Positions 46,873 through 57,414 of a DNA stretch of 64,000 nt are shown one piece after another; positions within the stretch are counted from its first letter, which is position 1; every line of letters begins with the position of its first letter. Where the stretch lies: positions 123,501-187,500 of the forward strand of contig JAMWET010004998.1 of NCBI GenBank assembly GCA_024036415.1. The letters run 5' to 3'. The stretch comes from Prochilodus magdalenae. Its lineage: Eukaryota > Chordata > Actinopteri > Characiformes > Prochilodontidae. The notes below the pieces were generated by a model. The model saw only the letters and a program-made list of their open reading frames with translations, was not told the origin of the DNA and made no database searches. A program made the position numbers and the translations under genes.

Positions 46873-47235
46873 GTGGTGGGGGGGACTACAAGGGAAAGAC
46901 AGAACAAAGGGAAATGAAGGAGGCCGACAGACAAAAAAAGAGTGGGTGAGAGTGAGAGATATATATAGAGCGATGTAATGTCTAAGTGAGAGAGAGTATA
47001 TGAGAGACAGTGAGTGAGTGGGAGATAGGAAGCAAATGTGAGAATAAGTAAGTGAAGAGAGAATGAAAGTGAGAGAGAGGTGAGTAGAAAAGAAAGAAAG
47101 ATCAATAAAGAAAGGACAGACAAGGAAAAAGGAGGGGAGAGAAAAAAGCAACAGATAGAGGGGAAAAGGAGTGGAAAAGAAAGAGAAACTGGCACACAAG
47201 AAACAAGGGAGAGAAGGTTGTAGAAAGGTTATGAG

Positions 47236-47341
47236 AGTGAGTGAGTGAGTGAGTGAGTGAGTGAGTGAGTGAGTGAGTGAGTGAGTGAGTGAGTGAGTGA
47301 GTGAGTGAGTGAGTGAGTGAGTGAGTGAGTGAGTGAGTGAG
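47236..47341. repeat. GTGA (GAGT) tetranucleotide microsatellite
   Basis: About 26 GTGA units, perfect through 47340 and then degenerating as GCGAGCGAGTAAGTGAG. Confidence 0.97.
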
Positions 47342-48059
47342 CGAGCGAGTAAGTGAGAGTAAAAGAGATAGCAAGTGAGTGAGATAGACAAAATGAGAGA
47401 GAGGGTGACTGAATGAGAGAGAATCAGAGAAAAGGAGAGAAAATGAATGAGTGAGAGAGAATAAAAGAGAAATTAAGTATGTGTGAGAAGGAAGGACAGA
47501 GTGAGTGAGTGAAAGAGTGGCTGAGTGAGTGAAAGAGTGGCTTAGTGAGTGAGTCAGTGGCTGAGTGAGAGAGCTGGTGAATGAGCGAGAACGAAAGAGG
47601 GGGGCAGCAAGTGAGTAAGAGAGAATGAGTAAGACAGCAAGCAAGGGGAGTAAGACAAGGGGAGTTGCAGAGAAAGAGTGAGACAGCAAGAAAGGCGAGT
47701 AAGGGAAGTTGGAGAGACAGAAAGGCAGAAAGGAAAGAAGGAAAAAAAGAGAAACAGTGGGATGAATAGTAAAAGTGTAAGAAGAAGAGGTAGAAAAGAA
47801 AAAGAGAAATAGAGACAAACAAATTCAATAGAGAGACCAAGAGGGGGAGAATGAGAGAAAGAGACAAAGCAGACTAATAGAGCAAAAATGGATGAGGTAT
47901 GAAGTGGGACGAATACATACAGAAAGACAGAGGGGAAAAGAGAGACATGGATAGGGAGAAAGACAGATACACAAAAGAAAAGAGAGACACAGAGAAAGAG
48001 AGATACAGAGAGGGAGAGAGTAAGAAAGAGAGGGGCCTAAAAAATCGGAAACTGGTGGC

Positions 48060-48262
48060 GGTGTGTCCCCGGCAGCGTTTGTAAAGTCTCTCCTCCATCA
48101 GCTCTGGCGAAGAGGACAGATGCCAGCCTGGCTGCCAAAGGCTCCGTCACACAGCGGGCCGTGCAGCCTCGTAAACATGAATCACCCTGCAGCTGTCACA
48201 TCCTATCCGCTCCAACCTAATTAAACAATTAGGGCAGTTCAGAAAGCATCACTCAGCCTGAC
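48060..48262. promoter_or_regulatory. Repeat-free GC-richer segment with a palindromic homeodomain-type site
   Basis: It directly follows the polypurine block. CCTAATTAAACAATTAGG at 48216-48233 is a perfect 7-bp inverted repeat (CCTAATT/AATTAGG) with a 4-bp spacer, the shape bound by paired-type homeodomain dimers. Nearby are CTGCAGCTGTCACATCC (E-box CAGCTG) and CGTAAACATGAATCACC (forkhead-like GTAAACA). No coding frame. Candidate enhancer; inference. Confidence 0.4.
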
Positions 48263-48988
48263 TGCCAGAGCGTGGGTAAAACGGCATGCTCACACACAGG
48301 CCCTGTCCAGTGCTACTGACCTGCTCTCCATCCACAAAACTGCAGAGGAGAAGAGAGCGGGAACTGCTGAAAAACCTCACCTCATCAAAGTGCACGTCAT
48401 GCAGATTTTCTTTCATGCATTTCTCTTGGCAGTTTGGAAATAATATAGTCAGGACCTGTGGCCTAAAATGTTGTGCAGACCATTCACTGAATTAAACCCT
48501 ATTTACACAACTTTCCATCCTTCACAAGTACAACTAAGTACTGCACGGACACCACGAGGCTAATATAGCTACGAAGTAATTCTACAATAATGAAAATTAT
48601 AATTAATGGCTGCTAACTTTAAGAACTAGGCCTTTACTTGACACTGCTACAGCTCTTTCTAAAAACTTGTTAGCTATAAGCTATTGCTGGAACAGATTAA
48701 CAATTTTGTCTGTTCTATAAACTTGTAAAAGACATCAGCAGGTGTTTTATCTTGTATGTTGTAAATGTATAGTGAGTTCTTCAGTAAAGAGCCTTTGTGC
48801 AGAGCCCTGCTGTTCTCCATACCTAACACATGACTAAAACACGGGTAGGGTACATTTTAGGTGCACAGTCAGTGGCGTATCTAGAACTTAATAGATGGTC
48901 TAAACTGATGTCCTTTCTTATACAACTGGTCGCAGCCTGATTGGATGAGTCTCCTGTCACATTCTGATAATCTAATTATGTTGGTAGT
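48263..48988. other. No feature recognised
   Basis: About 730 bp, AT-rich toward the right, no repeat or coding-like frame. Confidence 0.35.
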
Positions 48989-48990
48989 TA

Positions 48991-50116
48991 CAAACCCGAC
49001 TCCAAAAAAGTTGGGATAGTGTGTGAAAGGCTAATAAAAACCCAAAGCAGTGAATAATGAATTCTGTGTGATCTGTGTTAAACTGAAAGTAGTACAGAAA
49101 CATGCTGTTTTATCCTATGAACTTTATTCACCTTTTTTTTTAACAGCACTTTAAAAAGGTTAGGGGCGGAACACGCAAAACAATCCAGTTTTGAAAGCAG
49201 TGGTTTTGCCATTCTTCTGTTTTCAGGTGTGTTTTGAGTTTCTCCATCTTATACATACAGAATTCTCCAGGCTTGCTGAATCTTTAGAATTTTGTTGATA
49301 TTCTGACCTGTACATGGTGAAATACCGGAAAGCCTGGCAATCGCTGGCCAAAGAACATTCATTTTGAACTGTAAACATTTTTTGTCAATGTGTTTTTGGC
49401 ACAATGGTGAGCCTTGGTGAATCCTTCATCATTTACACTGTAGAGAGATACACACAGAAATGGTCTAAACATGTATATGCAGCATCTCACACAGAAACTA
49501 GGGTTCATAAAGAAATACTGTGCTGGAAGTCCGGTGTATTTACGGAGGTTTTGACCTATGCCTATGCCCATACCAATTCATGCTACATTAAGATACATAT
49601 TAGACCATATTAGCAGTCATGAGAATTATGCATACCTAAGCATTGCTCTGCTTGATGTTTTTATTTGGGTATAACACTGAGTAAGCTGTGACATTTAGCT
49701 ACATGTTGAAACTCAAGAAGCACTTTTTTCTTTGCCTCTTCTTTGTCTACCTCATGTCCTCAAAAAGTTCTCCCAGATCTCCCAGTTAAAGATCAATGGG
49801 GAAAGCCCTCATTTAATCTTTAAAGTAATTTGCTTAAACCGTTTATGCGTAATTGTGGGCAGTAAGGAGGTAGAACAGAGCTGCTTCAGTGATGAAGCTA
49901 GCGATGCATTAAAGAGACAACAAGTCTGACTCTTTCACTCAACAACTGACTCTTTCGGACAGTGTTGCAAGCACCAGTTTCAGAATGAATATGTGTTCAT
50001 AAAAGCAACGAAGCTGAGAAGATCTTGTCTTTGTATTGTTTTTATTCAGATACAGGTCAAGCTTTCTTTTTTTTATTTGTACCTAGTGCCCCCCAACGTT
50101 TTTGGAATTGAGTTTG
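48991..50116 (-). mobile_element. Tc1-like transposon, both ends present, interior decayed
   Basis: The left end CAAACCCGACTCCAAAAAAG TTGGGATAGTG and the right end CCCCCCAACGTTTTTGGAAT TGAGTTTG are inverted, with TA on each side (48989-48990 and 50117-50118). Interior text such as CTTGCTGAATCTTTAGAATT TTGTTGATATTCTGACC (complement of the transposase helix-turn-helix region) places it near the 44135 family. Its terminal sequence and size (1126 bp) differ, and the catalytic region is unrecognisable. Confidence 0.8.
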
Positions 50117-50118
50117 TA

Positions 50119-50710
50119 ATGCAATATTTTCCTGTTGTAATATGCCTGATTTAAATCATTAGCGACTCACTGAGCCAGGCTGTTAATGGGTTTAAACTGA
50201 ACTGTTATGTGAGAGAAGACACTAAAAAGTAGGGTGCAGAGGATCTCTAGTTCAGCAACTAGGAGCTTGTTTTATGATAGATCTGGCCAAAGGAGTCCAG
50301 CTCTATGAGGTTTTGGCAGGAGATGGGCTGAAACAGTTTTACTAACAGAGGGCCGATGGGAATTAATCATGGTAAAATGCAGCATGCCCTGTTGGCCGCT
50401 TATTAAGGCCATCAAAGCAGTTTAGGAGAGCAGCTGGGCCATGGTGGACTGCATCTGGCACGTCTATGGTGTCCTCACGCGACAGGGACTTGTACTTACA
50501 ATACAGATGCTGAGCAGGGCTCATTATGTTGTTCTGTAACAGGATACTGTCCTACAGGAATATCTCTTCCAACATTATTGGAATAGAGGTGTGCCAATGT
50601 AAATTTGATTTAAGTGTGAACTTCAACTTCTCAGTGTAAACTTCTGATTTTACAAGGATTCTGGCCTTTTATAGGGATTAGGTTATTGAGATTTTAAGGT
50701 TTGGAAGTGA
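50119..50710. other. No feature recognised
   Basis: Moderate GC around 50270-50520, no repeat or coding similarity. Confidence 0.35.
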
Positions 50711-50714
50711 CATA

Positions 50715-50910
50715 GTAACAGTCCCCACCTGAACCCTGTTGAAAAGCTGCCACAGGACACTAAACAGGCAGTTCATATGTGAAAGTCCTTCAGTGCTGCT
50801 GAAATACTGCCATTCCACAAAGAAGAGTGGGCCAAAGTTCTTTTGTTCCTCCAGCTATAGAGAGTGTTTGGTGGCAGTTTTCGCTGCTCAGAGTGATATA
50901 GCGTTTTTTT
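50715..50910 (+). mobile_element. Tc1-like transposase C-terminal fragment
   Basis: Plus-strand text CCCCACCTGAACCCTGTTGA AAAGCTGCCACAGGACAC gives PHLNPVEKLPQD, then AAEILPFHKEEWAKVLLF. This is the region around and after the catalytic E of a Tc1-type transposase. Stops and a truncation follow. No termini are found. Confidence 0.6.
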
Positions 50911-51820
50911 CCTTTAATAAACAAATTAATAATTTACGAAATGTGCCTCATGTTGCCACATGTTCACCTTGTCCTATATAACAGTTTGCATTATGTTCTA
51001 AAGCCGTTTAGTGTGACAAATAGGAAAAGGCCAAGAAAATCTGAAGTGTATTTGATGGCAACAGTAAAAGGAAGAGATTCTCTTGAAGGCTAAATGTTTA
51101 AACATACACATAGTAGAGTACTCAGTAATAAATACGTATACAGCAAGACTTACGAGACTGTTTGCCTGATATGACCCAATGTTGGTAGACACATACGCAT
51201 CCAACACTTCTTCCCACATCAAGCCTAATAATCAGGAGCTCTGGAAGCTGATAAACTGCATGTTGGAACACAGTTGTGAGGATTTGCATCTACAACTGCA
51301 AAAATAAAGTCCAATAATAAAGTTTAAATAATAAGTATTGGAACAGAAAGGTCACTTCTACTAATCCTAAAGGCATACAGGACAGCACTTTGGGGATTTA
51401 TACCCGTTTATCCAGCATTTGGCACAGGACACCAGTCTGTATCAGAAGACCTTAAAGTACATCCACTGTAACTCCTTTGAACTTGCTGACTTGTTACGCT
51501 TTATTTTTTATTTTGGCTTATGTCTGTTTACATGTATTATACAATGTTAAAGGGGTGGTAAATCTTGAATAATGATCTGTAGATTATTTGCTTGCCGATG
51601 TTAAAGTTTCTCAGCTTTCTGAGTAGAGCAAGGGGACAGCGCTACTCCACATTATCCTGAAACTGAAGTTTGGAAGAAACTTCAAACTTCTTGTCTGCAT
51701 ACCATATCTCTCTTCTGTTTCCTCTGGAAAGCTTTCTTTTTTCTATCTACTCCCAACTGCTTAGAATATTTGTATATTTCTCTCAGTCCTATGAAGGGTT
51801 AGAGGACGTCTAGCATCTTC
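50911..51820. other. No feature recognised
   Basis: About 900 bp of AT-rich DNA without transposon ends or coding-like frames. Confidence 0.35.
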
Positions 51821-51824
51821 TATT

Positions 51825-52326
51825 TTCCGGAATTTTTGAGAAGTCTTCAGTTGTTACGATTTTCTGAACTAAAAGTTGCTTAATAGTTATAGTTCCAGAA
51901 ACTCTAGAGTGTTGAGAATGGCAGAAACTTTTGAGAGGTTTAAAATTCTAGAATGATTCGAGATCTCAAATGTCTCTATAGAGTATATATAGTTCCGTTT
52001 AGCAGTTTTCCAGAGTATATTTATAATATGTAATTCCAGATTTTTATTATTTTTATTACAGTTCTTATTATTTCAAGTATTTTGACAGGGACATGAAAGT
52101 ACTTAAAATTCTAGGATTCTAGAAATTAGTTTATTCAAGAATTTCTGGAGATTTTGTAAAGATCTAGAGTTTCCAGGTGTTTTTGTTGCCAAAGCTCCAG
52201 GCTTCTCAGTTCGAGAATTTTAATCAAGAACTTTTTGAGTTCTTGAATGTGTCTAGAACACTTAATGCTTGTAAGACTTCTAACCTAATAATTTTATAGA
52301 ACTCAGACTTCTAGAATTTTCTTGAA
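51825..52326. promoter_or_regulatory. Cluster of TTCnnGAA palindromes (heat-shock-element type)
   Basis: I count nine TTCnnGAA sites in 502 bp: 51825 (TTCCGGAA), 51893 (TTCCAGAA), 51946 (TTCTAGAA), 52117 (TTCTAGAA), 52134 (TTCAAGAA), 52210 (TTCGAGAA), 52240 (TTCTTGAA), 52309 (TTCTAGAA) and 52319 (TTCTTGAA). The last two combine into TTCTAGAATTTTCTTGAA at 52309-52326, a perfect four-unit alternating nTTCnnGAAn array, the binding shape of heat-shock factor trimers. Fewer than one site would be expected by chance in this length of AT-rich DNA. The alternative is an old degenerate tandem repeat with a TTCTAGAATTTT-like unit. Site-to-site spacing is irregular. No gene is recognised next to it. Confidence 0.55.
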
Positions 52327-53084
52327 ACCAACCATTCCAGTTTTTACAGTTTGAGAGATTCTACAATTTTTAAAGTTAACTTAAGAGCCATTCTATTTAT
52401 TAAAATACAAAGCCTGGTCACCATATCATGCAGAGTCGGGGTAGATTCTTTGTCGGAGTGACTGATGTCACGGTGTAAATGGAAGATGTTAATAATGTAG
52501 AGAAAACAAGACTAAAGGCTATAAAAAAAGAGCTGTTTGAACTGAAGCAGCATGATGAGCTAATGCTTGGCTAAAAGTTGTGTAGAAACAGTTATTCCTT
52601 TATTATTAACTTGCACCAAATATGTGGTTTTGTCGAGTTAGCACACTAATGCCGTGGTGTCTGTTTGTTTGATGATATGTTTTTGTCTTAGAGGAATTCT
52701 TCACACTGTACTGACTTCTTTCTCTAGCCCACATCAGTTAGCAGAACTGTGTACACAGACACTGGGTTTCACTGTAGGGTTGGACTGGACCAGAAAAAAG
52801 GAAATGAGCAACAGATGGATGGCAAGTAGGAGCAGAAGCGGGGGGAAATTGAGCGAGGCTGAAATTGAGACAGATTTGCTTGGCATTAATTAATATTTTT
52901 GTCATTAGTGAATCCCAGCCTTACAAAACTGAAATGCCTTGGTACATTACAAAGAGTAGCTTTAGCAAATACTGATCTTATACATAACAGCATAATGCTG
53001 TTCATCAGGTAAATGCAGATGAAGCATGTGGACATCTGACCATCACACCTTCATAAGCTTGGCATACTATTTCATAGGATAACC
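52327..53084. other. No feature recognised
   Basis: About 760 bp, AT-rich, no repeat or convincing coding frame. Confidence 0.35.
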
Positions 53085-53600
53085 ATGGGTATTAATATGG
53101 AGTTACCCCTCTTCTGCAGCTATAACAGCACCCATTTTCTGTGTGGAAATATGACTCCATAATCTTAAAAGAGCTTTTATAAGGCCACTGGTGTTGTCCT
53201 GGTTTGTAAGTAACGTTCGGTTCACCCCATAGGTGTTAAGTGGGATTAAGATCATGATGATGTGCAGTCCACTGTAGTTCCGACATATCAAACTTATCAA
53301 ACCACGTCTTCATGAACCTAACTTTGTCCACAAATTCACAATCTTGCTAGGACAGCAAATGCTCTTCCATAAACTGCAGCCACAAAAAGACACAAGCTTA
53401 TAATAGTTTGGCCCAAACCCTGAAAAACAGGCCCACTTCCACCAAACTTTACGTTATGCACTCTGGTAGGTATGTTCTCCTGGCATCCACCAAACCCAAA
53501 TTTGTCCACACTGAACATAATGCAACCAAGGAAAACTGCAAGGCTTATTACATTCTCAGCTCTGTACCTTCTAATCATTATCCAGCACTTAAATAGAAAA
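53085..53600 (-). mobile_element. Tc1-like transposase remnant, third family
   Basis: On the plus strand, in order: CCCATAGGTGTTAAGTGGGA, GTCCACTGTAGTTCCGACAT, CAAACCACGTCTTCATGAAC, GCCCAAACCCTGAAAAACAG, CCACCAAACTTTACGTTATG and TTCTCCTGGCATCCACCAAA. I recognise these as the reverse complement of a common teleost Tc1-type transposase gene, whose sense words are PNPIEHLW, WLDEFGV, KFGGG and the FSGFGLGP region. Minus translation at about 53490-53410 gives NVKFGGSGPVFQGLGQ. Deletions and stops make it non-functional. Confidence 0.75.
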
Positions 53601-54150
53601 TAACAGAGACTGGCATGTATTCATGAAATTAAGTCATAGAATAAAGAATTTCACTCATCACAGCTTCTTGTTCCTCACTCTGGTGGCTCCTGGGTGAAAG
53701 AAAGGAAAATATTGGATCAGTATCTCTATCAGCTTTCACTCATGGTTTCTTGATCTATAAAGGTGCTATTATGTCATGTGTAGTTCCATGGGTTTTTGTA
53801 CTTGTATATTTGTCATACGGTTGCTGTGATGTCATTTTATTTTATTTTGTCATTTATAGTATTATGAACCTGAAAACTGGTGATAGTAGTAAGGAAGATC
53901 GGCTGCCTGCTGTCTTTGCATGCTTGGAGCTGATTGATCCACAGTGCCACTGCTGGAAAGGTTGGAAGTCAGATGAGGAGGTGGAGGTGCTGGTTTCCCA
54001 GCAACCACAGCAACCATCGTCTGGGAGAGAGACGGAGGGGTAGATGATGGAGAAATCTCCGCTTCCAAGCACATCTGTCGCCACATCGACCTCAAATGTG
54101 CTGAGCCGATCATTTCTTGGCCCCATTTTTCAACATATCTGCTTTCTTAT
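53601..54150. other. No feature recognised
   Basis: Moderate composition. 53860-54110 is open in several frames, but none resembles a known protein. Confidence 0.35.
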
Positions 54151-54156
54151 TCCTAA

Positions 54157-54300
54157 TATATATATATATGTATATGCAGTGTGTTTATGACAAGAAAATT
54201 CGGTGGCGACATATATATAATATATAGATATATATTATATTTATATATATATATATAACAATAATATTATAATACTTATGTAGTATATATATATATACAA
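54157..54300. repeat. TA-rich low-complexity tract
   Basis: Interrupted (TA)n runs at 54157-54175, 54211-54258 and 54283-54297. Confidence 0.9.
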
Positions 54301-54344
54301 AAGAAAAGAGGGTAGTTGTTAATATAGTTAGTATAGAATATATA

Positions 54345-55440
54345 AACTGCCTGAACAATAAAAAGGTCAGACACTCTAATATTTAGTTGAACTGCCTTTG
54401 TCACAACATTTATTTCTGTCCAGAGTTTAATTAAGTTTTCCCCCAAGATCTTGTATTGAAGATGGGAGATTTGGACCACTGCGCAAAGTCTTCTCCAACA
54501 CATCCCAAAGATTCTCAATGGGGTTCAGGTCAGGACTCTGTGGTGGCCAATCCATGTGTGAAAATGATGTCTCATGCTCGCTGAACCACCCTTTTAGAAT
54601 TTGAGCCATTTTGTGCCATCAGGGAAGAAAAAATCCATTAGTGGAATTACCAGATCATTCAGTATATTCTGGTAGTCAGCTGACCTCATTCTTTGGGCAC
54701 ATAACGTTGCTGAACCTCAACCTGACCAACTGCAGCAACCCCAGATCATAGCACTGCCCCACAGACTTCTACGGTAGGCATTCGGCATGATGTGTGCATC
54801 ACTCTCTTCTTACCCTGATGCGCCCATCACTCTGGAACAGGGTAAATCTGGACTCAACAGACCACATGACCTTCTTCCATTGCTTCCATTGAGTCCAATC
54901 TTTATGCTCCCTAGCAAATTGAAGCCGTTTTTGCCAGTTAGCCTCACTGAGTGGTTTTCTTAAGGCTACACAGCTGTTTAGTCCCAGTTCCCCAAGTTCC
55001 CTTTAGCAACTGTGTGTGTGGAAATGCTCTTGCTTTCACTAGTAAACATATCCCTGAGTGATACTGTTGTTTTTCGATGATTACGTGATCGCCAATCACG
55101 ATCATTCAAGATTTTTTCCAACCACATTCCTTCCTCTAAGGTGATGTTTCCCCACTATCCTTCCACTTTTTAATAATACGTTGGACAGTTCTTACCTGAT
55201 TTTAGTAGTTTAGTAGTGCTTGATGAATGCAAATAATTTGACCCTTCTGAAACAGATTAACATCTTTCCACGACCACAGGATGTGTCCTTTGACATTGGT
55301 CTTTAACAAACGAGAAGCTACTCACTGTACCAAATAGGGTTAAGTAAGTTGTTGCCAGCTGACACAATAATAATCAGCCATGCAGTAATTATCCAATAGG
55401 AGGCTCTTACTTAGTTAATACCAGGTGGTGACTTATGTTT
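54345..55440 (-). mobile_element. Tc1-like transposon, long but decayed, fourth family
   Basis: The minus-strand frame at 54609-54427 contains [30 protein letters not shown], the canonical block around the third catalytic residue (E of NPIENLW). Further text in the expected order follows on the plus strand: CACAGACTTCTACGGTAGGC, ATCACTCTGGAACAGGGTAA, TCTGGACTCAACAGACCACA TGACCTTCTTCCATTGC, CGTTGGACAGTTCTTACC. These are the complement of the middle and N-terminal coding region. Frames are broken at many places. The right end GTTAATACCAGGTGGTGAC may be the terminus. Confidence 0.85.
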
Positions 55441-55808
55441 ATATAAATAATAAGAAAAATGTACTTTGTTTTCTCTATGTTATGTTAGATGTATTGTTTA
55501 ATGGAATATTCATAACTACATGATTATGTGCCCAACAGCGGTGTTAAGAACAAAGCACAATGACAAGATAGATAGATTACACCCAGTTGGGTGTAAAGAG
55601 TAAAGCAGCACTTTTATTTTTTGTGCTGAGAAGTAATTTTGACACATAGACACCAAAATAAACCATTTCCCATTATTTTTCCATCAGGAACCACACTTGA
55701 CAAGATCACTTAGTCAAAGATTTTAGTCTCTGTGAAGCAGTCAGTGAGAGTTGTGAGCCATTGCTGGAACTGATTTCATTCACATTGCAGAAATGGAACT
55801 GAGATCTC
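55441..55808. other. No feature recognised
   Basis: AT-rich DNA up to the GA microsatellite. Confidence 0.35.
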
Positions 55809-55940
55809 GAGAGAGTGGATAGAGAGAGATACAGAGAGAGAGAGAGAGATAGAGGAGAGAGAGAGAGAGATCAGAGACAGATTAGAAAGGAGAGAGGGGG
55901 GGGGGGGCTATTAGAGAGAGCGAGAGCGGATGAGAGAGAC

Positions 55941-55974
<34 letters not shown>

Positions 55975-55978
55975 CAGA

Positions 55979-56040
<62 letters not shown>
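55809..56040. repeat. GA-rich microsatellite block
   Basis: Interrupted (GA)n with GATA, GATC and a G9-10 run (about 55897-55907), ending in a pure GA tract at about 55996-56038. Second purine-biased block of the window. Confidence 0.95.
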
Positions 56041-56041
<1 letters not shown>

Positions 56042-56109
56042 AGCATTCAAGCGTTTAGTGCAAACTGAACAACAGTTCCATCTGTTGACCAACCATAGAC
56101 ATTTACCAT

Positions 56110-56415
56110 TTAAAGTGGCTGAAGTTCCCATGAATACATTACAAATGTATAGAAGCGGATTGCCCAGATCACTTTTAACGCAGAAGTTAGTTTAGATAGT
56201 TTAATATCTCGGTATATTTTCACAGATCCTCTAATGTCCTCTCCGACTTGCTGCTCACACAACTTTCCTAACTGAAACACAACACTTGGAGATGATACCG
56301 ACTTCTTGTCACAGATGACACATGGTCTGTGAAGATCCAAAAAATCTCGACGGACTGACCAGATAACACTGTCACGCAGCGAGCACTTGATATGCGCTGT
56401 GAAACTAGCCGTCAA
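56110..56415 (-). CDS. Unrecognised 101-codon open frame
   Basis: ATG at 56415, stop at 56110-56112. The peptide (MTASFTAHIKCSLRDSVIW, later FQLGKLCEQQVGEDIRGSV, ending YSWELQPL) has a balanced composition with CpG-containing codons. It is longer than most random frames in this AT-rich flank. I do not recognise a domain, and no splice context or polyadenylation signal is obvious. It may belong to a repeat or to a decayed mobile element. A real gene is unproven. Confidence 0.2.
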   Translation of the reverse strand: MTASFTAHIKCSLRDSVIWSVRRDFLDLHRPCVICDKKSVSSPSVVFQLGKLCEQQVGEDIRGSVKIYRDIKLSKLTSALKVIWAIRFYTFVMYSWELQPL

Positions 56416-57410
56416 TGAACTTGACTCACGCTGCAGCTATGCAGAAATGACAGCTCTGTAAGGGCCTACATCTGTGGCTTTGTATTGTTAAAGATTATAC
56501 AAGTGTGTTTTTGTCGTATTACTACTTAATTACAAACTTATGTTCTAGCTCCACCTTGCTGTCATACACTTAGAGACTGGAATCCATTTGATGATCATCA
56601 GTTTTTTGGGTGCTAGCCCACTCTCAACTTGGGACAGCACGATCGCCAGTACTGTAACTGTACCTGATGCATTTACACTATCATGCCACTATCATATGCC
56701 ATTGTTGTAATCACAATGGCCAACCAGCCAGAAATTGACCATTCATGACCTGAGTAGAGGGGAACTGACAGCGGATGGAATGGACTGTAATTAATAATAA
56801 GCTAGGTGGAGCTCCTAAGGTGGCCAGTGAATGGAATTTCCAATATTCTGCCGGACTGTAGAAAATATCATGTATCAGTGCCTGCTGTGTCATTGCAACC
56901 TTGTTTACTGAAAGACAATCTCTTTTCCATGGGTCACCTTTTTATTTCTTCTGTCATATTAAAACATGATTGCATAATAAGTCTTCCAACTAGTTTTGTT
57001 AACAGCACATATCAAATTTGAAAAGATTAGTCCAGTTTACTAGAATCTGCTCAAATAACTTGACTTCAGTGATCACATGCTACTCTATGCAAGAATCTAC
57101 TTTTGATAACAATTTAATGCAAACACAACATTTCTTTTCTTTTTTTGAGCAACATTTTCTCCCTATAGGTTAGATCAGAGCCCACTGGGTCCAAGGACCA
57201 ACTTGTGGGCCTATAATGCTACAGACAGTCATGGGCCATCATGATAATTATATAATACAACTTAACTTTCTCCCAACTGATAGGGACAAATTGTGGCAGA
57301 TTTCGTAAGCATGAAAAGGGTAGTCACTTGGCTATCCAGAATCAGCAGAATTAATAACTGCATTCCAAATGGCACACAGTGTCCAAAAATGTAATGCTAT
57401 TGCTATTAAA
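56416..57410. other. No feature recognised
   Basis: About 1 kb of mixed AT-rich DNA. The last 100 bp may already be LINE, but I cannot align it. Confidence 0.35.
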
Positions 57411-57414
57411 CCAC

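Larger units (their letters stand above)
46685..48040. repeat. 1.35-kb polypurine-biased block (GA, GAGT and related repeats)
   Basis: The plus strand is overwhelmingly G and A, with scattered T, for about 1.35 kb. It includes pure (GA)n tracts and a (GTGA)n tract given separately. Between them are imperfect GAGAGA, GAAAGAG and AAGGGGAG words with no coding pattern. The long minus-strand frames (LTHSLTHS, LSLSLS) are by-products of these repeats. Confidence 0.93.

Noticed and set aside
46685..48100. Minus-strand frames up to 238 codons (Leu/Ser/Phe-rich, LTHS repeats) resembling membrane proteins
   Set aside because: Their hydrophobic look comes from translating polypyrimidine repeats; there is no coding periodicity beyond the repeat units.
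53750..54126. Several overlapping frames of 80-97 codons
   Set aside because: No frame is favoured by composition and none resembles a known protein; overlapping frames on both strands suggest chance.
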